Shown piece by piece: positions 1 through 7,968 of a stretch of 64,000 bases of DNA. A model generated the notes under the pieces. That model saw only the letters and a list, made by a program, of their open reading frames with translations, was not told where the DNA came from and searched no databases. Origin of the DNA: Pseudomonas muyukensis (GTDB taxonomy: Bacteria > Pseudomonadota > Gammaproteobacteria > Pseudomonadales > Pseudomonadaceae); contig NZ_CP077073.1 of the NCBI RefSeq assembly GCF_019139535.1, forward strand, positions 4,678,501-4,742,500. Direction: 5' to 3'. The first letter of the stretch is position 1. Each line of letters opens with the position of its first letter. The position numbers and the translations under genes were made by a program.

Positions 1-480
1 ATCGCCCAATAGCATGCGCCCATCGAGCTGCTTGAGCGACACGCCCCCGGCGAAGGCCAGGGCAATGCCACAGAAGGCCAGCAGGATGCCTAGCCACTGC
101 AGCCAGCGCAGCCGCTCGCTGGGCATCATGAAATGCAGCCCCAGGGCGGTGAAGATTGGCGCGGTATAGAGGAACACCGACATGTGCGCCGCCGACGTCA
201 GCTTCAGCCCCTCGGCAATGAACAGGAACTCCAGCCCGAACAATGCCCCGGCCAGCAACCCGGCGCGCCAGGTGGTGCCCACCAACCCCCAGCCCTCACG
301 CACGCACACCAGCAGGCCGACCAGCAGCGCGGCGATGCCGTTACGAAATGCCGCCTGCATCACCGGGGCGATGTCCACGGCGGCCGACTTGATCAGCACC
401 TGTTGGCAGCCCCATACCAGGCACAGCCCCAGCATGACCTGAAAAGCGAAGGCGTCGGGGTTCTTGCGGGCCGCGGTCAT
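1..480 (-). CDS. EamA/DMT family transporter, N-terminal part (runs off the window)
   Basis: Reading leftward from an ATG at 480, 160 codons are open to the window edge with no stop. The protein has alternating hydrophobic segments typical of drug/metabolite transporters: a first helix at about residues 13-32 containing LCLVWGCQQ, then segments near 45-60, 73-88, 98-118 and 127-145. Family members have ten helices and about 300 residues in two EamA repeats, so roughly the first repeat is visible. Such proteins are inner-membrane exporters or importers of small metabolites; the substrate cannot be read from sequence. The first 480 bases hold no other credible gene. Confidence 0.85.
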   Translation of the reverse strand, partial: MTAARKNPDAFAFQVMLGLCLVWGCQQVLIKSAAVDIAPVMQAAFRNGIAALLVGLLVCVREGWGLVGTTWRAGLLAGALFGLEFLFIAEGLKLTSAAHMSVFLYTAPIFTALGLHFMMPSERLRWLQWLGILLAFCGIALAFAGGVSLKQLDGRMLLGD

Positions 481-571
481 GCGCGCCCCCTTGGCTGCTG
501 CAACGTCATGGGCAAGGCTCGGCAGTGGAATGGATCCCGATTATTAGACGTCGAGCCTTGCCGATACCAGC

Positions 572-976
572 CTAAATTGCGCCCCCGGCGATTCGTGCCT
601 CGGCAGCGACCCGGTCGAAGGTGCTCTCGTCCAGCGCGTCTTCCTGCTCATCCAGCACCTGGCGCGGGTGCTCGAAGCCGGGGATGCTGCTGTCGATCAG
701 GCTGAGCAGGCGCGAGCCACGCTCGGTGAGCACGAAATTTTCGCCGTTGCCGCCCTGCTCTTCGGGTCGGCTTTCGATGAAACCACGCTCGAAGAGGCTC
801 TTTTCGTACTCGCAGGCGCGGGTCTTCAGATGGTCCAGGTCGCCGGGCGCTTGGCCCTTGGCTGCCAGGGCCGCGGCATGTTGCTCGGCGTAGGGGCGTG
901 GGGTGAAGCTGTGACCGGCGCCGTTCTGCACTTCGTGCAGCAAGCGTTCGATCAGGTCCCAGTCGTAGGTGCTCAT
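572..976 (-). CDS. DUF2513-like small protein, possible transcriptional regulator
   Basis: A 134-residue protein beginning MSTYDWDLIERLLHEV. The opening 'DWDLI..LL.E.' pattern, and the block after about residue 50 (HLKTRACEYEKSLFERGFI, then LTERGSRLLSLI), resemble the winged-helix-like DUF2513 family, in which an early 'DL(I/V)R.IL' helix precedes a GFI...LT..G wing. A longer reading to 1087 is possible, but the ATG at 976 has an AGGAGG-type ribosome site just upstream and matches the expected family start. It appears monocistronic and transcribed away from the small exported-protein gene to its right. A regulatory role is an inference; no target is visible. Confidence 0.7.
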   Translation of the reverse strand: MSTYDWDLIERLLHEVQNGAGHSFTPRPYAEQHAAALAAKGQAPGDLDHLKTRACEYEKSLFERGFIESRPEEQGGNGENFVLTERGSRLLSLIDSSIPGFEHPRQVLDEQEDALDESTFDRVAAEARIAGGAI

Positions 977-1117
977 GGAGGGGGCCTCCTGCTGTGGACG
1001 GATGGGGTACATAAGGTGTGACCCAGGAGCCTTTCCAGGTGTTCCACTTTTTACGTGTCTGAACTTTTGCCAGGCCCCGACCATCAACCAGTATCATGCC
1101 CTGCAGAGGCCCGGACG

Positions 1118-1387
1118 ATGAAAACCTCAACCTGCATCACCCTGTTCGCAAGCCTGCTGTGCAGCGCCCCCACTTGGGCTTGCACGCCAGAGGAAGCCAC
1201 CCATAAAAGAGAAGAACTGGCCGGGCTGGTCAGCCAGCTCACCGAGCAGAACCCGCAAAAGGCCAAGGAGATCAATGACGAACTCCAGGGCATGGAGCTG
1301 GGCACGGCGAGCAAGGACCTGCCGGACAAATGCCAGTTGATCGACAAGCGCATCCAGGAACTGAAAGCCGCAGAGAAGAAGACCTGA
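1118..1387 (+). CDS. Small exported protein of unknown function
   Basis: An 89-residue protein with a clear signal peptide: positive start (MKTSTC), hydrophobic core, then an Ala-x-Ala-like end near residues 19-22 (PTWAC). The mature part is charged, helical and coiled-coil-like (THKREELAGLVSQLTEQ, then KRIQELKAAEKK) and carries two cysteines, about residues 22 and 70, that could form a disulfide. I do not recognise a named family. A periplasmic location is inferred from the signal peptide. The gene ends 12 bases before the oppositely oriented brnA stop, so the two are convergent. Confidence 0.65.
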   Translation: MKTSTCITLFASLLCSAPTWACTPEEATHKREELAGLVSQLTEQNPQKAKEINDELQGMELGTASKDLPDKCQLIDKRIQELKAAEKKT

Positions 1388-1399
1388 CTTGGATGGCGC

Positions 1400-1633
1400 T
1401 CAGCGCCGTTGCTGGGCCTGCATGTACTGGCGCAGCAACTGGTTGATGCGGGTCTGGTAGCCGGCGCCCTGCTCCTTGAACCAGGCCAGGACGTCGGCGT
1501 CGAGGCGGATGGTCACGGTCTGCTTGGCAGGCACCCGCAACTCGGCACGGCTGAAGAAGTCGTCGTCCAGCTCGGGGATGTCCGAGGTATCAACGGGTGG
1601 CTGTTGCTTGGTGGTTGCGGATGGTTTCGACAT
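1400..1633 (-). CDS. brnA: BrnA-family antitoxin
   Basis: A 77-residue protein with an acidic, flexible N-terminal half (DTSDIPELDDDFFSRAEL) and a C-terminal ribbon-helix-helix-like segment, KQTVTIRLDADVLAWFKEQG, followed by GYQTRINQLLRQYM. This is the BrnA/CopG layout (PF14384): the first half wraps the toxin and the second binds DNA and represses the operon. Its ATG at 1633 lies inside the 3' end of brnT, a 44-base overlap, so translation is probably coupled; GAGGA upstream can serve as ribosome site. Toxin first, antitoxin second is the normal brnTA order. Confidence 0.85.
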   Translation of the reverse strand: MSKPSATTKQQPPVDTSDIPELDDDFFSRAELRVPAKQTVTIRLDADVLAWFKEQGAGYQTRINQLLRQYMQAQQRR

Positions 1634-1916
1634 AGCGCTGTTCCTCGCGTCGGGTTGCTCGCCTGGCGGAAATGACTCGGATCACATCACCCGGCCTTTC
1701 GGTGTAGGCCACCACACAGACCCAGGCATTGATCCAGCCCATGCTGATCCAGCGCGGTTCCTGGTACTCGAACCGCTCGTCACGCAGCACCAGCATTGGC
1801 TGGCGAAACATGAGCGTGACAGCGTCAAAGTCGACACCATGCTTGCGGATATTGATCAGGTTCTTTTGCTGATCCCACTCAAATCGGATTGAGCCATCGT
1901 ATTTACATACGTACAT
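1590..1916 (-). CDS. brnT: BrnT-family ribonuclease toxin
   Basis: A 108-residue BrnT (DUF497, PF04365) protein. The core FEWDQQKNLINIRKHGVDF near residues 13-31 is the family signature 'F.WD..K...N..KHGV.F', and the end ISARRATRREEQRYVE near 84-99 matches the conserved 'R.IS.R.A...E...Y' block. BrnT toxins are RelE-fold ribonucleases that stop translation until BrnA binds them. The usual length is 90-95 residues; the extra 10-12 here lie before the core, so a later start is possible, but the ATG at 1916 has a strong AGGAGGTG site seven bases upstream. Transcribed from the promoter to the right, with brnA overlapping downstream. Confidence 0.85.
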   Translation of the reverse strand: MYVCKYDGSIRFEWDQQKNLINIRKHGVDFDAVTLMFRQPMLVLRDERFEYQEPRWISMGWINAWVCVVAYTERPGDVIRVISARRATRREEQRYVETIRNHQATATR

Positions 1917-1923
1917 ACGCTAC

Positions 1924-1976
1924 ACCTCCTTGGCGACAGATGCCATAGGAGTCTGGTGGGTTGGCGACAAAATGCC
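1924..1976 (-). promoter_or_regulatory. brnTA upstream region: strong ribosome site and a 9-bp direct repeat
   Basis: On the minus strand AGGAGGTG (1924-1931) precedes the brnT ATG. Two copies of TTGGCGACA (plus strand 1930-1938 and 1961-1969), each followed by a near-identical ATGCC, lie 31 bases apart, about three helical turns. The inner copy overlaps the ribosome site. BrnA proteins repress their own promoter, so this is a reasonable candidate operator. That role is inferred. Confidence 0.35.
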
Positions 1977-2034
1977 GGGGCAAAAAGGGCGTTTGGGAAA
2001 TGGGCTACAAACGCCCGGGGAAGGCGTGAAGTAA

Positions 2035-2057
2035 CCCGCCACCGTTGCGGTGGCGGG
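2035..2057 (-). terminator. Hairpin after the RNA helicase gene
   Basis: CCCGCCACCG (2035-2044) and CGGTGGCGGG (2048-2057) form a perfect 10-bp stem with a 3-base loop, 17 bases beyond the helicase stop codon. On the helicase strand it is followed by a weak T-rich stretch (TTACTTCA), so it is a plausible but not ideal Rho-independent terminator. Confidence 0.55.
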
Positions 2058-2074
2058 CTTGCTGCAAGTTGCGC

Positions 2075-3400
2075 TTACTCAGCGGCAGGCTTGCGCTTTT
2101 TCAGCGGTGCCAGGCCATCGGCACTGGCCAAGGGGGCCTTGCTCCTAGGCTTGGCGGCCGGCTTTTTCTTGGCGGCGCCCTTCTTGTCGGCACCAGCTTT
2201 CTTCTCGACCTTTTTCTTCTTGCTGCCGGCGGCCTTGCCCGAGGCCTTGACCTTCTTCGGCCCGTTGTAGGTGCCCTTGACCTCCTTGATGACGCGGCGC
2301 TCGAACTGCTGCTTGAGGTAGCGCTCGATGCTCGACATCAAGTTCCAGTCGTTGTGGGTGATCAACGAGATCGCCAGGCCTTCGCCACCGGCACGACCAG
2401 TACGACCCACGCGGTGCACGTACTCGTCGCCGCTGCGCGGCATGTCGAAGTTGATCACCAGGTCCAGGCCGTCGATGTCCAGGCCACGGGCGGCGACATC
2501 GGTGGCCACCAGCACCTTGGAGCTACCCTGTTTGAAGCGCTCGATGGCCTGCTTGCGGTCCTTCTGGTCCTTCTCGCCGTGCAGCACGAAGGCCTTCACG
2601 TCCTTGGCCACCAGGTGGCCATAGATACGGTCGGCCAGGGCACGGGTGTTGGTGAAGATGATCGCCTTGTCGAAGGTCTCGTTGGCCAGCAGCCACTGCA
2701 CGATGGCTTCTTTATGCTGGTCGTGGTCGGCGGTGATGACCTGCTGGCGGGTGCCTTCGGCCAGTTGCGAGACGCTGTTGAGCATCAGGTGCTCAGGGTC
2801 CTTCAACACCTTGCCGATGATGTCGCGCAGGGCCGCGCCGCCGGTGGTGGCGGAGAACAGCAGGGTTTGCTCGCGCTGCTCGCACTCCTTGCACAGGCGC
2901 TCCATGTCTTCGGCGAAGCCCATGTCGAGCATGCGGTCGGCTTCGTCGAGGATCAGCACCTGCACGTGGGACAGGTCGAGGTTGCCGGCATTGAGGTGCT
3001 CCAGCAGGCGGCCCGGGGTGCCGATCAGCACATCAGGGACCTTGCGCAGCATCGCGGCCTGCTCCTTGAAGTCTTCACCGCCGGTGATCAGGCCCGCCTT
3101 GATATAGGTGAACTGCGAGAACAGCTGCACTTGCTTGAGGGTCTGCTGGGCCAGCTCGCGGGTCGGCAGCAGGATCAGCGAGCGGATCTCCACCCGTCCG
3201 CCTTTAAGGTCGACCAGGCGGTTGAGCAGCGGCAGGACGAAAGCCGCGGTCTTGCCGCTGCCGGTCTGCGCGGTCACCCGCAGGTCACGCCCTTGCAGGG
3301 CCAGGGGAATGGCCGCCGCCTGCACCGGGGTCGGCTCGACAAATTTCAGCTCGGCCACGGCTTTGAGCAGGCGTTCGTGCAGGGCGAATTGGGAAAACAC
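2075..3400 (-). CDS. DEAD-box ATP-dependent RNA helicase (RhlE/SrmB-like)
   Basis: With a GTG start at 3400 the protein is 441 residues. The Q-motif region begins at FSQFALHERLL; motif I AQTGSGKT is at about 44-51, DEAD at 152-155, SAT at 183-185 and HRVGRTGRAG at about 329-338, so both RecA lobes are complete. The last 50 residues are a Lys-rich tail (KKKKVEKK, AAKKKPAAKPRSK) that probably increases RNA binding. Such enzymes unwind short RNA duplexes in ribosome assembly and mRNA decay. A TTG eleven codons upstream would extend the frame, but GTG has GAGG at proper spacing and begins where the family alignment begins. The gene is followed by a hairpin and appears monocistronic. Confidence 0.93.
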   Translation of the reverse strand: MFSQFALHERLLKAVAELKFVEPTPVQAAAIPLALQGRDLRVTAQTGSGKTAAFVLPLLNRLVDLKGGRVEIRSLILLPTRELAQQTLKQVQLFSQFTYIKAGLITGGEDFKEQAAMLRKVPDVLIGTPGRLLEHLNAGNLDLSHVQVLILDEADRMLDMGFAEDMERLCKECEQREQTLLFSATTGGAALRDIIGKVLKDPEHLMLNSVSQLAEGTRQQVITADHDQHKEAIVQWLLANETFDKAIIFTNTRALADRIYGHLVAKDVKAFVLHGEKDQKDRKQAIERFKQGSSKVLVATDVAARGLDIDGLDLVINFDMPRSGDEYVHRVGRTGRAGGEGLAISLITHNDWNLMSSIERYLKQQFERRVIKEVKGTYNGPKKVKASGKAAGSKKKKVEKKAGADKKGAAKKKPAAKPRSKAPLASADGLAPLKKRKPAAE

Positions 3401-3544
3401 GGGGGTAACCTCGGGCAAGTGCGAAAAATTCAAGTTGCATAGGGTAACGTTTTCCGCCGCCAGAACCGAATTTCTTTTGGCAACTTTGCGCCGATCCGCG
3501 CTCTAATGTCGCCTCGTACCGCTATACAGACCGTTTCCAAGCCC

Positions 3545-4846
3545 ATGGACATCCAACGTTTCTGGCGTGACGCCCTCGACCTGTGGGGCACGCTCGACCA
3601 ACACCCGATGCTGCACGCCGCCCTCGGCCTGATCGTGCTGCTGCTCGTCTCGCTGCTGATCGGCCGCCTGGCGCGCTTTCTGATCCTGCACTCCACCCGC
3701 TTGCTGGCACGGCAACCGGCGCTGCGCTGGCTGGACGACCTGCGCCACAACAAGGTGCTGCACCGCCTGGCCCAGACCACCCCGTCGCTGGTGGTGCAGT
3801 TCGGCCTCAAGCTGGTGCCGGAGCTGTCCACCACCGCCCAGCACTTCCTCGGCAACGTCGCCCTGGCCGTGACCCTGCTGTTCATGACCCGCGCCCTGTC
3901 GTGCCTGCTCGATGCCCTGCTGGACATCTACGCCCGCAGCGAACACGCCCGCACCCGCTCGATCAAGGGCTACATGCAGCTGGCCAAGATGATGCTGTGG
4001 ATCTTCGCCGCCATCGTCATCGTCGCCACCTTGATCGACCGCTCGCCGCTGTTGCTGCTGTCGGGCCTGGGCGCCATGTCGGCGGTACTGCTGTTGGTGT
4101 ACAAGGACACCCTGCTGTCGTTCGTCGCCAGCGTGCAGCTGACCAGCAACGACATGCTGCATGTCGGCGACTGGATCGAAATGCCCCAGGCCGGCGCCGA
4201 TGGCGACGTGGTGGACATCACCCTGCACACGGTGAAGGTGCAGAACTTCGACAAGACCATCGTCTCGATCCCCACCTGGCGCCTGATGAGCGAGTCGTTC
4301 CGCAACTACCGCGGCATGCAGCAATCGGGCGGGCGGCGGATCAAGCGCAGCCTGTTCATCGACGCCGCCGGCGTGCGCTTTCTCAACGCCGAAGAACAGC
4401 GCCGCCTGGGCCAGGTCAGCCTGCTGGGCGATTACCTGAGCCAGAAACGCCAGGAACTGCACCAATGGAACGAAGCCCTGGGCCCGGTGGCGGAACTGTC
4501 GGCCAACCGCCGCCAGCTGACCAACATCGGCACCTTCCGCGCCTTCGCCCTGGCCTACCTGAAAAGCCACCCCAACGTGCACCCGGACATGACCTGCATG
4601 GTCCGCCAGATGCAGACCACCGCCGAAGGCGTGCCGCTGGAAATCTACTGCTTCACCACCACCACGGTGTGGGCCGAGTACGAGCGCATCCAGGGCGATA
4701 TCTTCGACTACCTGCTGGCGGTGCTGCCGGAGTTCGGCCTGAGCCTGTATCAGCAGCCTAGCGGCAATGACATGCGCGCGGGCCTCGCCGCCCGGTCGCA
4801 GGCACAACCGCAGCCGCGCAGCCTGGAGACGCTGAGCGACGCGTGA
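3545..4846 (+). CDS. MscS-type mechanosensitive ion channel, YbdG-like
   Basis: From the ATG at 3545 the protein has 433 residues (an in-frame ATG 13 codons earlier is less likely). Hydrophobic helices lie near residues 25-45, 100-120 and 140-185; the last includes the pore-lining stretch LLSGLGAMSAVLLLVYKDTLLSF, followed directly by the beta domain with DWIEMPQAGADGDVVDITLHTV. That 'GDWI..P....GDV..I.L.TV' block is the MscS signature. The long soluble C-terminal domain and total length match E. coli YbdG (MscM) better than short MscS. It should act in the inner membrane as a tension-gated channel in osmotic downshift. Followed by a good terminator. Confidence 0.9.
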   Translation: MDIQRFWRDALDLWGTLDQHPMLHAALGLIVLLLVSLLIGRLARFLILHSTRLLARQPALRWLDDLRHNKVLHRLAQTTPSLVVQFGLKLVPELSTTAQHFLGNVALAVTLLFMTRALSCLLDALLDIYARSEHARTRSIKGYMQLAKMMLWIFAAIVIVATLIDRSPLLLLSGLGAMSAVLLLVYKDTLLSFVASVQLTSNDMLHVGDWIEMPQAGADGDVVDITLHTVKVQNFDKTIVSIPTWRLMSESFRNYRGMQQSGGRRIKRSLFIDAAGVRFLNAEEQRRLGQVSLLGDYLSQKRQELHQWNEALGPVAELSANRRQLTNIGTFRAFALAYLKSHPNVHPDMTCMVRQMQTTAEGVPLEIYCFTTTTVWAEYERIQGDIFDYLLAVLPEFGLSLYQQPSGNDMRAGLAARSQAQPQPRSLETLSDA

Positions 4847-4852
4847 TCACCC

Positions 4853-4881
4853 AGGGCGCCCATGGGCGCCCTTTGCTTTTT
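4853..4881 (+). terminator. Rho-independent terminator after the mechanosensitive channel gene
   Basis: AGGGCGCC (4853-4860), loop CATG, GGCGCCCT (4865-4872), followed by TTGCTTTTT. It starts six bases after the stop codon and points in the channel gene's direction. Confidence 0.75.
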
Positions 4882-4984
4882 GCCCCACAGGCCCACTACG
4901 CTAGGCGCAAAACGTCATCAAGGAAGATCGACGGTCCTTCCCTGATGACTGATCAACGCCACTCGCAGCTACCGTGAGCGAACC

Positions 4985-6190
4985 ATGCGTCAGGATCTGT
5001 CCATCACCCCACCCCACGCCACCACCGACACCGCCCCGAGGCGCAAGGCCCTGGCCGCCGCCAGCCTCGCCCATGGCGTGCATGACGGCCTCACCGATGT
5101 CATCTACGTGCTGCTGCCCCTCTGGCAAGTCGCCTTCGGCCTCAGCTACGCCCAGGTTGGCCTGCTCCGCGGCGCCTACGCCGGGATGATGGCGGGCTTT
5201 CAACTGCTGGCCAGCAAAGGTGCCCGCCGCTGGGGGCGCGAAGCCCTGCTGATCCGGGGCACGGCGCTGGCCGGGCTGGCTTACCTGCTCGCCGCCCAGG
5301 CCAGCGACCTGAGCCTGTTGCTGATCGCCCTGATGCTCGCCGGCCTCGGCGCCAGTACCCAGCACCCGCTGGCCAGCGCCCTGGTCGCCGATGCCTACGA
5401 CGGCAGTGGCAGGGTCAAGCAGGCCCTGGCCCAGTACAACTTCGCCGGCGATATCGGCAAGGCGGTGATTCCAGGGCTGACCGGCCTGGCGCTGGTGTAC
5501 CTGTCCTGGCAGGCCAATGCCACGCTGCTCGGCCTACTCGGGCTTGGCGCGGCGGCGCTGCTGTGGGGGTTGTTGCGCCAGCCGCCTGCGCAGGCCGAAC
5601 CTACCACCAAAGCCACACGCCAGCACCAGGCCGGCACACCCTCCGGCCTGACGGCGCTGATCGCCACCGGCACCCTCGACAGCGGCGTGCGCATGGGGTT
5701 TCTGACCTTCCTGCCGTTCCTGCTGCAGGCCAAGGGCGCGGCCACCGCCCAGATCGGCCTGGCCCTGGCGCTGCTGTTCATCGGCGGTGCATTCGGCAAG
5801 TTGTTCTGCGGCTACCTGGGGGCGCGCCTGGGACCGGTGCGCACGGTGATCTGCACCGAGTTGCTGACGGCCGTGCTGATCCTGGTGGCACTGCTGCTGC
5901 CGCTGCTGGCGCTGATGCTGGTCATGCCGCTGATTGGCGTGGCGCTCAACGGCACGTCTTCGGTACTCACCGGGCTGGTGCCGGATTTCGCCGGCCGCGC
6001 AAATCGCGAGCGGGTGTTCGCCTGCTACTACACCGGTACCGTGGGTGGTGGCGCGCTGGCCCCGGTGCTGCTAGGCGCGCTGTCCGACCATGCCGGGGTG
6101 ACCCAGGGGCTGGTGGCGCTGGCCGGCACCTTGGCGCTGACCTTGCCGCTGTGCCTGGTGATACACCGTGGCCTGCGTCACCAGCTCTGA
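4985..6190 (+). CDS. MFS transporter (fosmidomycin-resistance-like group)
   Basis: A 401-residue protein with about twelve hydrophobic segments. After a polar N-terminus, ASLAHGVHDGLTDVIYVLLPLW begins the first helix; 'HG..D......LLP' is the pattern seen in the Fsr/fosmidomycin-resistance branch of the major facilitator superfamily. A polar linker near residues 200-220 (PPAQAEPTTKATRQHQ) separates the two six-helix halves. It is presumably a proton-driven efflux or metabolite pump in the inner membrane; the substrate is unknown. It is convergent with the EamA gene at 6203, with 12 bases between the stops. Confidence 0.88.
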   Translation: MRQDLSITPPHATTDTAPRRKALAAASLAHGVHDGLTDVIYVLLPLWQVAFGLSYAQVGLLRGAYAGMMAGFQLLASKGARRWGREALLIRGTALAGLAYLLAAQASDLSLLLIALMLAGLGASTQHPLASALVADAYDGSGRVKQALAQYNFAGDIGKAVIPGLTGLALVYLSWQANATLLGLLGLGAAALLWGLLRQPPAQAEPTTKATRQHQAGTPSGLTALIATGTLDSGVRMGFLTFLPFLLQAKGAATAQIGLALALLFIGGAFGKLFCGYLGARLGPVRTVICTELLTAVLILVALLLPLLALMLVMPLIGVALNGTSSVLTGLVPDFAGRANRERVFACYYTGTVGGGALAPVLLGALSDHAGVTQGLVALAGTLALTLPLCLVIHRGLRHQL

Positions 6191-6202
6191 GCCTGGCGCG
6201 AT

Positions 6203-7075
6203 TCAGGCCGCGCCCGGCGCCCTCAGGCGTTGCCCACCCAGGCGGCTCAGCCAGACCGACGCCAGGATGATCCCACCGCCCACGGCCAAGCGGCCCAGCG
6301 GCTCGTCCTGGTTCCAGATCAGCAGGTTGAGCAGCAGGCCTACCGGCACATGCAGGTTGTTCATCACCGCCAGGGTCCCCCCGGAAACCAGGCAGGCGCC
6401 CTTGTTCCACCAGTACAGCCCCAAGGCAGTCGGGCACAGGCCGAGGAACAGCAAGACCAGCCACTGGGTGTCGGTGCTCGGCAGATGCTGGGCATTGCCG
6501 AACAGCAGGAACGCCGGCAGCACCACCAACAGCGCACCCAGGTAGAAGTAGCCGAAACGCCGGTAGTGCGGCAGGTCGCTGGGGTTGCGCGCCACCAGGT
6601 GGCGGTACAGCACCTGGCCGGCGGCGTAGGTGAAGTTGGCCAGTTGCAGCAGCAGGAAGCCCATGAAGAACTCGCCGCTGACGGTGTCGAAGCGGATCAC
6701 CGCGGCGCCGGCCACCGCCACCAGCGCGGCCAGCAGTGCCCAGGGATTGAAGCGGCGGTTCAGGGCGTCTTCGATCAGCGTGACATGCAGCGGCGTGAGG
6801 ATGGTGAACAGCAGCACCTCGGGCACCGTCAACACGCGGAAACTCAGGTACAGGCAGACATAGGTGATGCCGTACTGCAAGGCGCCGATCAGCAGCATCG
6901 AGCGCATGAAGCGTGGCTCGACCTGGCGCCAGCGGGTCAGCGGCAGGAACACCAGCCCGGCCAGCAGCACCCGCGCCAGCACCGCGAAATAGCTGTCGAC
7001 GTGGCCGGCCAGGTACTCGCCGATCAGGTTGAAGGAGTACGCCTGGATCAGCGCAACGATAAACAGGTAGCCCAT
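6203..7075 (-). CDS. EamA-family (carboxylate/amino acid/amine-type) transporter
   Basis: A 290-residue protein with ten hydrophobic segments in two EamA repeats. It begins MGYLFIVALIQAYSFNLIGEYLAG and ends with the usual 'PVGLLLNLLIWNQDEPLGRL..GGGIILASV' helix pair, where the conserved Glu marks the end of the second repeat. The early NLIGEYLAGHVD pattern resembles the carboxylate/amino acid/amine transporter subgroup of drug/metabolite transporters. It would move a small organic solute across the inner membrane; direction and substrate are not readable. It seems to have its own promoter in the 180-base gap to its right. Confidence 0.87.
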   Translation of the reverse strand: MGYLFIVALIQAYSFNLIGEYLAGHVDSYFAVLARVLLAGLVFLPLTRWRQVEPRFMRSMLLIGALQYGITYVCLYLSFRVLTVPEVLLFTILTPLHVTLIEDALNRRFNPWALLAALVAVAGAAVIRFDTVSGEFFMGFLLLQLANFTYAAGQVLYRHLVARNPSDLPHYRRFGYFYLGALLVVLPAFLLFGNAQHLPSTDTQWLVLLFLGLCPTALGLYWWNKGACLVSGGTLAVMNNLHVPVGLLLNLLIWNQDEPLGRLAVGGGIILASVWLSRLGGQRLRAPGAA

Positions 7076-7176
7076 GGTTGGCCCTCGTGGATCAAGGCGG
7101 CGACCTTAGCGGGTTGGGTCTGGCCAGTTCAACCCTGAGGATTGTGGGGCCGCTCCTACACAGGTTGCGCCACCGC

Positions 7177-7207
7177 AAAAAAAGCCCGGCCATCGCAATG
7201 GCCGGGC
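7177..7207 (-). terminator. Rho-independent terminator of azoR
   Basis: GCCCGGCCAT (7184-7193), loop CGCA, ATGGCCGGGC (7198-7207). On the minus strand the stem is followed by seven T (A-run 7177-7183 on the plus strand). It lies about 50 bases past the azoR stop. The rest of the 7076-7258 gap holds only a REP fragment (about 7148-7164) and nothing coding. Confidence 0.85.
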
Positions 7208-7258
7208 AGGTACACCCAAAGGAGCAACAAGGTGTCAGGGTTGGGAATTCGTCGCGGC

Positions 7259-7858
7259 TCAGGCCACCGCGGCCAGCCTGGCCTTGGCCTGGTTGAGGCC
7301 CTTTTCGTGGAACTCGCCGCTCATGTTCAGGCCTTCGGCGTGGATGAAGTCCACCTCGTGGATGCCGATGAAGGCCATCACCTGGCGCAGGTAGGGTTCC
7401 TGGTGGTCGCTGCTGGCACCGGCATGGATGCCGCCGCGGGCGGTCAGGACGATGGCGCGCTTGCCAGCCAGCAGCCCCTGCGGGCCGGTGGGGGTGTACT
7501 TGAAGGTGATGCCGGCGCGCAGCACATGGTCCAGCCAGGCCTTGAGGGTGCTGGGGATGGTGAAGTTGTACATCGGCGCGGCCATCACCAATACATCGGC
7601 GGCCAGCAGTTCGTCGGTCAGCGCGTTGGATCGCTCCAGCGCTTCACGCTCGGCGGCGCTGCGCTGCTCCTCGGGCTTCATCCAGCCGCCGAGCAGGTGG
7701 GCATCCAGGTGCGGCACCGGGGTCAGCGCCAGGTCGCGTACGGTGATCGCGTCGGCCGGGTGCGCCGCCTGCCACTGCTGGATGAAATCCTGGGTCAGTT
7801 GGCGAGAAACGGAATCCTGCTGGCGGGCGCTGCTTTCGATGATCAGTACGCGGGACAT
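7259..7858 (-). CDS. azoR: FMN-dependent NADH-azoreductase
   Basis: A 199-residue flavodoxin-fold protein. It opens SRVLIIESSARQQDSVSRQL, the FMN phosphate-binding loop of AzoR/AcpD ('IxxSxR...S'). The second FMN block MAAPMYNFTIPSTLKAWLDHVLRAGITF lies near residues 90-117, and LTARGGIHAG near 137-146 is the third. AzoR proteins reduce quinones and azo dyes with NAD(P)H and guard against thiol and quinone stress. The ATG at 7858 is chosen because GGAGG lies at the right spacing; an ATG four codons upstream overlaps that site. The gene has its own terminator. Two CTATCGAT sites upstream may be operators, possibly for the LysR regulator at 8333. Confidence 0.93.
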   Translation of the reverse strand: MSRVLIIESSARQQDSVSRQLTQDFIQQWQAAHPADAITVRDLALTPVPHLDAHLLGGWMKPEEQRSAAEREALERSNALTDELLAADVLVMAAPMYNFTIPSTLKAWLDHVLRAGITFKYTPTGPQGLLAGKRAIVLTARGGIHAGASSDHQEPYLRQVMAFIGIHEVDFIHAEGLNMSGEFHEKGLNQAKARLAAVA

Positions 7859-7917
7859 GGGTGCCTCCATCGGCGGTAAAGGGGTGCGATTCGATGGAGG
7901 TGAGATTAGAGGTTGAC

Positions 7918-7960
7918 CTATCGATAAAAAAGCGTAAAAAGTGGGTTCAATCTATCGATT
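7918..7960 (-). promoter_or_regulatory. Two CTATCGAT sites upstream of azoR
   Basis: CTATCGATA (7918-7926) and CTATCGATT (7952-7960) lie 34 bases apart, centre to centre, in an AT-rich island between azoR and the gene at 7969. Each contains the palindrome ATCGAT. The spacing is close to three helical turns, as in LysR-type activator sites. Regulation by the nearby LysR protein is inferred. Confidence 0.4.
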
Positions 7961-7968
7961 AATCAGTT

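Noticed and set aside
1590..1633. Frameshift or fusion between brnT and brnA
   Set aside because: The 44-base overlap is in different frames, each gene has its own start and ribosome site and complete family motifs; overlap is normal for these pairs.
2045..3442. Long open frame (465 codons) opposite the RNA helicase gene
   Set aside because: It is the complementary-strand shadow of a complete DEAD-box helicase; its composition (Gln, Ala, Val, Leu, Gly runs) fits no protein family, as for the other long antisense frames opposite hrpA, fadD, aceK, pxp and ptrB in this GC-rich DNA.
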